Below, one piece after another: positions 12,902 to 23,150 of a stretch of 23,150 nucleotides of DNA. The first letter of the stretch is position 1, and each line of letters starts with the position of its first letter. The notes under the pieces are model-generated. The model saw only the letters and a list, made by a program, of their open reading frames with translations, was not told the DNA's origin and searched no databases. The position numbers and the translations under genes are program-made. Source of the DNA: JAWLFY01 sp964462125 (GTDB lineage: Bacteria > Planctomycetota > Planctomycetia > Pirellulales > Pirellulaceae); the NCBI GenBank assembly GCA_964462125.1, contig CAYWXT010000069.1, positions 1-23,150 on the forward strand. Direction: 5' to 3'.

Positions 12902-14392
12902 TCAGCTCAGCAGCTGGGTGACGGCGTGGCCTTTGACCAGTTCGCGGGGCTGATTGAGATGGTTGTAGACGATCGTTTCTGGATCGATTGCGAAGCTGTG
13001 ATAGATCGTGGCCAACAGTTCGGACGGATGGACAGGATCCTCCAGCGGCGCGGAGGCGGTTTTGTCACTCTTGCCGTGGACGTAACCACGTTTGACGCCG
13101 GCCCCGGCCAGGACAGCGGTGTAGCAGTAGGGCCAGTGGTCGCGGCCGTCATCGGAATTGTTGTTGCCGCTGGTGCTGACGCCGCGCTGCGGGCTGCGAC
13201 CGAACTCGCCGACGGCGACGACCAAGGTTTCCTCCAACATACCGCGGTCATCGAGATCTTGGATCAGCGTCGTCAGGCCGCTGTCGAGCATCGGGGCGGA
13301 TTGGTCTTTCATCCGCTTGCTGAGGCCGCTGTGATGGTCCCAGGAGTGGTTGTCGCTGTTGGCCACTTTGGGCCAGATGACCTCGACGACTCGCGTTCCC
13401 GCCTCCACCAACCGCCGGGCCAGCAGGCAGCTTTGGCCGAATGTGTTGCGGCCGTAGGCATCGCGAAGCACCTCCGATTCCTGGTCCAATGAGAACGCCT
13501 CGCGTGCGCGACCGGAAACGATCAGCGACAGTGCCCGCTCGTAGTTCTCATCCAAGGAGTACGATTCGACCGCCTTGTTGATCGTCGGCATCTGGGCGTT
13601 GAGTAGATTGCGAAGGCGGGCGCGTCGTTCGAGCCGGACATCGAAGACATCGTCGCGGAGTTTCAAGTCGTCGATCTTGATCCGGTCCATCTTCTCCATG
13701 TCCATGTCGTCGCCGTCGGGATACAGCGTGTAGGGATCGAACGACTTGCCCAGGAATCCGGCGGTGCCCCCTTTACCGACCACGTTTGATTCTTGCAGCG
13801 GTCGCGGCAGCATCACGAACGGGAGCATTGGGTCCTCGACCGGCCGCAGCTTGGTGATGTTGCTGCCGAAGTTCGGAAAGTCCTTCGGCGACGGCGGTTC
13901 CAGCTGCCCTGACGGGCTGACCTTGTCGGTCGTGTAGCCGGTCATCATCTGATAGATCGCGGCGGTGTGATTGAACAGACCGTTCGGGCTGTAGGACATC
14001 GACCGAACCATGGTGAACCGGTCATTGATCTGGCTCAGGTTTGGCAGGTTCTCGGTGAACTTGACGCCCGGGATCTTGGTGCTGACCGGTTGGAACACAC
14101 TCTTGACGTTGTCGGGGACGTTTTCCTTTGGATCCCACAGGTCCAACTGGCTCGGACCGCCCTGCAGGTAGAGCAGGATGATGCTCTTGGCCTTGCCCCA
14201 ACCGGGACCTCCACGGTGCTCTCCCGCCTCGTCGAGTTTGGGCTCGACGGCCGAGGCGGCCTGCAGCCGGAGCAGCGTCGGGAGGGACAGCCCCAACATC
14301 CCTGCTCCACCGACACGCAAAAAGGTGCGGCGGGTCGGCGGCAGGTGCGGGTCACAGAGGTCTTTGGCCTTGAAGCCTTTGAAAGAAAGCAT
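12902..14392 (-). CDS. DUF1501 protein, Tat-exported (sulfatase-like fold)
   Basis: A 496-residue DUF1501-family protein, typical of Planctomycetota and usually encoded next to DUF1549/DUF1553 proteins, as here. The N-terminus has PTRRTFLRVGGAGMLGLSLPTLL, a Tat signal with the twin arginines near residue 22, so it is exported folded. The body shows SIILLYLQGGPSQLDLWDPK, the family's start, and VVEVIWPKVANSDNHSWDHH, LDDRGMLEETLVVAVGEFGRSP and DGRDHWPYCYTAVLAGAGVKRG further on. The fold is related to alkaline phosphatase/sulfatase enzymes, and the conserved Asp/His residues are consistent with metal binding, but the biochemical role is not established. It lies 55 bases downstream of the giant cytochrome-like gene and is probably in the same transcript. 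Confidence 0.93.
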   Translation of the reverse strand: MLSFKGFKAKDLCDPHLPPTRRTFLRVGGAGMLGLSLPTLLRLQAASAVEPKLDEAGEHRGGPGWGKAKSIILLYLQGGPSQLDLWDPKENVPDNVKSVFQPVSTKIPGVKFTENLPNLSQINDRFTMVRSMSYSPNGLFNHTAAIYQMMTGYTTDKVSPSGQLEPPSPKDFPNFGSNITKLRPVEDPMLPFVMLPRPLQESNVVGKGGTAGFLGKSFDPYTLYPDGDDMDMEKMDRIKIDDLKLRDDVFDVRLERRARLRNLLNAQMPTINKAVESYSLDENYERALSLIVSGRAREAFSLDQESEVLRDAYGRNTFGQSCLLARRLVEAGTRVVEVIWPKVANSDNHSWDHHSGLSKRMKDQSAPMLDSGLTTLIQDLDDRGMLEETLVVAVGEFGRSPQRGVSTSGNNNSDDGRDHWPYCYTAVLAGAGVKRGYVHGKSDKTASAPLEDPVHPSELLATIYHSFAIDPETIVYNHLNQPRELVKGHAVTQLLS

Positions 14393-14447
14393 GGCTCGGT
14401 TCCCGGAGGCGAGGTGGATGGAAAAGGAAGATAGGAATGTGAACGGC

Positions 14448-19606
<5,159 letters not shown>

Positions 19607-19607
<1 letters not shown>

Positions 19608-19642
19608 CGCACCTCGGGATCGCATCGACTTCGCACCTCGGG
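19607..19642. repeat. 12-bp direct repeat carrying duplicated ribosome-binding sites
   Basis: TCGCACCTCGGG occurs at 19607-19618 and 19631-19642, 24 bases apart. On the minus strand each copy provides GAGGTGCGA, so both candidate ATGs (19625 and 19607) have a GAGG upstream. This is relevant to the choice of start of the giant protein. Confidence 0.7.
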
Positions 19643-20063
19643 TTGATCGTGCCTTCACGAGAAAATGGGCCTTCACGGGAGAAGGGCGTTCGTCCAACCG
19701 GAGCGCGACGCGGCGCGGACTCGCCATGCGAGCTGCACATGAAAGGCGGTCTGACCCAACCTTTCCGTTCACGGCCGACCCCGTTTGGAAATGAGTGGTC
19801 TGACAACGCCAGTCCAACAACGGCCCAGGGCCGATGCCGGTAGCCTTGAAATCGAGGCAGGCGGGAGGTGGGCGAGAAGCACAAACGGCACTTCGCCCCA
19901 CCTTGCAGTAGCCTAGTGCTGCTGATCTCCGCCGTCAACGGATTCGCCCCCGGCGAGTCGGATGTACGTCCGCCCTCACCGAAACGGAGTGTGGTGGCGG
20001 CGTGACGATGGCGACCGATTGGAGTAAGTTCAGCGGGCTTCTTGCCTTGGAGGTCGACATTTC
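19608..20063. other. Divergent intergenic region without a convincing gene
   Basis: This 456-base region separates the minus-strand giant gene from the plus-strand prepilin peptidase and must hold promoters for both. Short direct repeats are seen near the giant gene: TCGCACCTCGGG twice, and CCTTCACG followed by a GAGA-containing purine run twice around 19651-19685. Open frames here have no recognisable protein features. I could not define a convincing promoter pair, RNA gene or terminator. Confidence 0.6.
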
Positions 20064-21317
20064 GTGTTGGATATCTGGATTGGTCTGCCACTGGCCTTGC
20101 GATTGGGATTGCTGGCGATCGCGGGGTTCGCTGGCGGGGCGTTGGCCAATCATGCGATTTATCGCTGGTGCTGGTTTCCCCGTTCGATTTCGCCTTGGGG
20201 GCCCGCGGCTGCGGGGGCCATCTCGCGGCGATGGACGGATCGACTGCCGGTGGTCGGTTGGTTCGCTCTCCGGCGGGAAGCCGACCTGCACGGAGCATGG
20301 TTCTGGGTTCGCCCGTTGTTGATCGAGGTCGCGTTGGCCGCTGCGCTGCCGGCCCTTTATTGGTTCCAGTGCGAGTCCGGTGGGCTGCTGCCCCAGGCGG
20401 CTCGGGCCCCGCAGGTGCTTGCCGCGCACGCCGCTTGGTTCAATCGGCTCTACTTCGGGCATGCCTGTTTGCTCATTTTCATGACGGCGGCGACGTTCAT
20501 TGATTTCGACGAGCAGACGATCCCCGACATGATCACGGTCCCAGGAACGATTTTGGCGATTCTCAGTGGGGCGGTTTCGATTGCCGGGTTCATGCCGGTG
20601 GCGGTCAATGGGGGGCTTCAGCCGGTCACTTTCAACGTTCCCCACGAGATCGACCCGAAGTGGTTCGCCACAACGGGCCTGTGGACCGGGCTGGGGATCT
20701 GGACCGGTTGGTGTTTCGCCATGGCGGATCGCCGCGTGATCATGCGCCGCGGCGTGTTGAAGGGGATTGAGTTCTTTCTCGCCGGCTTGGTTCGGCACCC
20801 GACGTGGAAGTTACTGCTGGCGATCTGGCTGATCGGCCTGGTCGCGGTGTCGGGGGTCTGGAGCGTCGGCGGGTCGTCGTGGCTGGGCCTGTTCACGGCG
20901 TTGGTCGGGTTGGCGGTCGGCGGCGGCGTGATCTGGGCGGTACGGCTTGTGGCCTCCTCGGCAATGGGGGTTGAGGCGATGGGGTTCGGCGACGTGACCT
21001 TGATGGCGATGATCGGCGCCCTGGTCGGCTGGCAGGCCTCGCTGGCGGCATTCTTCCTGGCCCCGATCGCGGCGATCGCGATCGTGTTGGTGCAATACGC
21101 CGTGACCCGCGAGCCGCGGGTTCCCTTTGGCCCCTACCTATGCGCCGGGACGCTGCTGACGATTCTCTTTTGGGACCCGATCGCCAACGGCTGGCTGTTA
21201 CCGAATCTGGCGATGCTGGGCCCGATCCTGCTCTGGCTCAGCGGCATGATGCTGGTACTGATGGGGCTGCTGCTGTTCATCTGGCGGTGGATCAAGCAGG
21301 CGTTATTGGGTCTGTAA
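20064..21317 (+). CDS. Type IV prepilin peptidase (A24 family), enlarged and lacking zinc cysteines
   Basis: A 417-residue polytopic membrane protein of the A24 aspartic protease family (PilD/GspO), which cleaves the leader of type IV pilins and pseudopilins at the inner membrane. The catalytic aspartates are Asp147 (IDFDEQTIPDMIT) and Asp310 (MGFGDVTLM). The N-terminal segment keeps the shape of the PilD cytoplasmic domain (RRWTDRLPVVGWFALRR...RPLLIE) but has none of the zinc-binding CxxC pairs. The spacing between the aspartates is 163 residues, about 100 more than usual, so an extra loop and membrane segments (about 175-285) are inserted. GGAGGT at 20049-20054 supports the GTG start at 20064; TTG 20067 is possible. 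Its substrates, such as planctomycete type II-like pseudopilins, are not in the window. Confidence 0.9.
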   Translation: MLDIWIGLPLALRLGLLAIAGFAGGALANHAIYRWCWFPRSISPWGPAAAGAISRRWTDRLPVVGWFALRREADLHGAWFWVRPLLIEVALAAALPALYWFQCESGGLLPQAARAPQVLAAHAAWFNRLYFGHACLLIFMTAATFIDFDEQTIPDMITVPGTILAILSGAVSIAGFMPVAVNGGLQPVTFNVPHEIDPKWFATTGLWTGLGIWTGWCFAMADRRVIMRRGVLKGIEFFLAGLVRHPTWKLLLAIWLIGLVAVSGVWSVGGSSWLGLFTALVGLAVGGGVIWAVRLVASSAMGVEAMGFGDVTLMAMIGALVGWQASLAAFFLAPIAAIAIVLVQYAVTREPRVPFGPYLCAGTLLTILFWDPIANGWLLPNLAMLGPILLWLSGMMLVLMGLLLFIWRWIKQALLGL

Positions 21318-21436
21318 GTCGTTTCGACGTTTCGCGGCTTGCCAGGATCCCACTCGTCCCGCCACGGTAAAGCTGGTATGGAAACGGTTTTCCAGAACCC
21401 CGACGGGGAACCCTCTTTGGAACCAACCTCGGCACG

Positions 21437-22105
21437 ATGCGAACTCACGTCATTCGAGCGCGAGCCATCGCGTGGGGCGCGGCTCTCCTGATCCTGATCC
21501 TTCGCGCGACGTGTCGGGTACGGTTGCACGCAGACCCTCGGCGACAGCTTCGTGACAGCGGGACCCGGTATATCTATGCGGTGCTGCACGCCCACCAGGT
21601 CGCAGCGATCTTGGGCGGCGAGCCGGGGACCGGCGCAATGGTCTCCCGGTCGCGCGACGGCGAAATCATCGTCCCTTCGCTGCGGATCCGCGGCATCGTT
21701 CCCGTGCGAGGCAGTGGCGGCCGGGGCGGGAGCCAGGGGCGGGGAGGCAGGGAGGCGATCGAGGCGTTGGTTCAACATGTTGTCGGCGGCCGTCCCGCCT
21801 ACTTGGCGGTCGACGGCCCGCGCGGTCCGCGTGGAAAGGTTCAGCGGGGGATCACGACGCTCGCCCGCCGCGCCGACGCGGTGATCCTCTGCCTGGTCCC
21901 CGTCCCCCGCCGCCGCTGGATTCTGGCAAAGGCTTGGGATCGACTGCAGATCCCCAAGCCATGGACCCGCATCGACGCCTACTTTGCCGAACCGATCCGG
22001 GTCGATGCAGCGGAAACGAGCGAGCAGCTGCGGCTGCGGGTGGAATCGACCCTGCACGAATTGGAACGGCAGCACGATCCCGCGGAGGCGGGCAGGGGGC
22101 GATGA
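21437..22105 (+). CDS. DUF374 lysophospholipid acyltransferase-like protein
   Basis: A 222-residue DUF374-family protein, related to the LPLAT/lipid A acyltransferase superfamily and probably attached to the inner membrane by its N-terminal hydrophobic helix (AIAWGAALLILILRATC). Family marks are YIYAVLHAHQVAAIL (the position of the active-site His), MVSRSRDGEIIV, IVPVRGSGGRGG...AIEALV and LAVDGPRGPRGKVQRGI. A lipid acyl-transfer role is inferred; the DUF374 substrate is not established. It ends three bases from the stop of the convergent ftsH gene. The 119-base gap upstream holds two small hairpins but nothing convincing. Confidence 0.85.
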   Translation: MRTHVIRARAIAWGAALLILILRATCRVRLHADPRRQLRDSGTRYIYAVLHAHQVAAILGGEPGTGAMVSRSRDGEIIVPSLRIRGIVPVRGSGGRGGSQGRGGREAIEALVQHVVGGRPAYLAVDGPRGPRGKVQRGITTLARRADAVILCLVPVPRRRWILAKAWDRLQIPKPWTRIDAYFAEPIRVDAAETSEQLRLRVESTLHELERQHDPAEAGRGR

Positions 22106-22108
22106 ACA

Positions 22109-23150
22109 TTAGATTTGATGTTCGCCTGCCGGGGCGATGTCGACCCCTTTTTTCTCTGGCGGGTGAATTTTCGCGCGGGGCTTTTCCGTGACGGTACCTG
22201 GAACGAGCCAAGGTCCGGTGCAATGCTCCTCGATCAACCGCAGCAGTTCTTCGCTGTCGATCGATTCAACCTCCAACAACCGTTGCGTGACCGCTTCGAG
22301 CACCTCGCGGCGTTGTTCCAGAATTTCCCGGGTTTGGGTCAAGGCGTCATCGACGATCCGCGAAACCTCTTTGTCGATCAGTTTGGCCATCTCCTCGCTG
22401 TGCATCGACTGGTAGCCGTCTCCCCCGTGTCCCGCCAGGAACGCAGACCGGTTACTGCGTCGAAAGTTGATCCGTCCCAGTCGGCTCATGCCATAATCCA
22501 TCACCATGCTGCGGGCCGTTTCGGTGCAACGTTCCAGGTCGTTTTGGGCGCCGGTGCTGATGTCTTGGAAGATCATTTCCTCGGCGAGCGTCCCGGCGAG
22601 CATGATCTTCATCTGGCTTTCCAGTTCGCTCTTGGTCATCAGGAACCGTTCCGACTCGGGGCGCTGCATCGTGTAGCCCAGGGCGGCCAGGCCGCGAGGG
22701 ATGATGCTGACCTTGTGCACCGGATCGGTGTTCGGCAGGGCGGCAGCGACCAGGGCATGCCCCGATTCGTGGTAGGCGACGCGGACCTTCTCGTCCTCGT
22801 TCATCACCCGCTTTTTCTTTTCCAAGCCGGCGGTAATCCGCTCGACCGCTTCATTGAATTCTTCGCTGCCCACCGATTTTTTGTCGGCCCGGGCGGCCAG
22901 CAGGGCCGCTTCGTTGACGAGATTGGCCAGGTCAGCCCCGACGAAACCGCTGGTGATCGAAGCGACTTCCTTGAGTTCGACCCGTTCGTCGAGTTTGACG
23001 GTTTTGACGTGCACGCGGAGGATCTCCTCCCGACCGCCGACATCGGGACGGTCGACCAGCACGTGGCGGTCGAACCGTCCGGGTCGAAGCAGGGCGGGGT
23101 CGAGCGTCTCCGGGCGGTTGGTCGCAGCGATGATGATCACCCCGGAATTG
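22109..23150 (-). CDS. ftsH: ATP-dependent zinc metalloprotease FtsH (C-terminal part)
   Basis: The N-terminal portion lies beyond the window edge; the frame reads to the last base. FtsH is a membrane-anchored AAA+ protease that degrades membrane and regulatory proteins. What is visible is the second region of homology (AATNRPETLDPALLRPGRFDRHV), the AAA lid and the peptidase domain with HESGH in AYHESGHALVAAALP. The family segment PRGLAALGYTMQRPESERFLMTKSEL and the later zinc-ligand region (DISTGAQNDLERCTETARSMVMDYGMS) follow. The C-terminal tail (PRAKIHPPEKKGVDIAPAGEHQI) is an ordinary low-conservation end. The Walker A and B motifs and the membrane segments are outside the window. Confidence 0.97.
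   Translation of the reverse strand, partial: NSGVIIIAATNRPETLDPALLRPGRFDRHVLVDRPDVGGREEILRVHVKTVKLDERVELKEVASITSGFVGADLANLVNEAALLAARADKKSVGSEEFNEAVERITAGLEKKKRVMNEDEKVRVAYHESGHALVAAALPNTDPVHKVSIIPRGLAALGYTMQRPESERFLMTKSELESQMKIMLAGTLAEEMIFQDISTGAQNDLERCTETARSMVMDYGMSRLGRINFRRSNRSAFLAGHGGDGYQSMHSEEMAKLIDKEVSRIVDDALTQTREILEQRREVLEAVTQRLLEVESIDSEELLRLIEEHCTGPWLVPGTVTEKPRAKIHPPEKKGVDIAPAGEHQI

Noticed and set aside
19608..19901. Upstream extension of the giant protein by 98 codons
   Set aside because: It would bury the signal peptide and has no domain features; the GAGGTG before 19607 supports the shorter form.
21379..21408. Two small hairpins (TGGAAA-CGGT-TTTCCA and CCCC-GAC-GGGG) between the prepilin peptidase and DUF374 genes
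   Set aside because: The stems are short, no T-run follows and no riboswitch core is evident; chance is a sufficient explanation.

Overview
The window is a GC-rich bacterial segment, most likely from a member of the Planctomycetota (probably Pirellulaceae-like; this is inference). The lineage signals are a PVM-type bacterial microcompartment (BMC) locus, a very large secreted PSCyt1/WD40/DUF1549/DUF1553 protein paired with a Tat-exported DUF1501 protein, and many start codons without a Shine-Dalgarno sequence. No rRNA, tRNA or CRISPR array was seen.

Region 1 (1-9977, all + strand) is the BMC locus. It begins with the 3' end of an unrecognised gene and a zinc-type dehydrogenase, followed by a DeoR-family regulator. 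The organelle genes come next: a PduL-type phosphotransacylase, two BMC-H shell proteins, an acetate-kinase homologue, a BMC-P vertex protein, a CoA-acylating aldehyde dehydrogenase, a second BMC-P, an unknown protein with a cargo-targeting helix, a third BMC-P, a class II aldolase and an LDH/MDH-family dehydrogenase. The gene set fits the PVM compartment known from Planctomycetes and Verrucomicrobia for L-fucose and L-rhamnose breakdown. The aldolase splits fuculose-1-P or rhamnulose-1-P into DHAP and L-lactaldehyde. The dehydrogenase makes lactyl-CoA, PduL makes lactyl-phosphate, and the kinase makes lactate and ATP. There is no B12 diol dehydratase, so this is not a Pdu locus. Four proteins carry candidate encapsulation helices; the kinase and the LDH/MDH protein do not.

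Region 2 (10100-12853, + strand) holds a Tat-exported TIM-barrel sugar isomerase/epimerase-like protein, a sulfotransferase-like protein and a class IV aminotransferase homologue. In the last of these the PLP-binding lysine position is a histidine.

A dispersed repeat with core AAAAAGAGTCCTGACCCC occurs three times (7095-7167, 11084-11118, 12828-12901). One copy is a perfect 23-bp inverted repeat inside the BMC operon. Two copies supply the last codons and the stop codon of unrelated proteins.

Region 3 (12902-19607, - strand) is the DUF1501 plus giant cytochrome-like protein pair. Region 4 (20064-23150) has an enlarged prepilin peptidase, a DUF374 acyltransferase-like protein and the C-terminal part of FtsH on the opposite strand.
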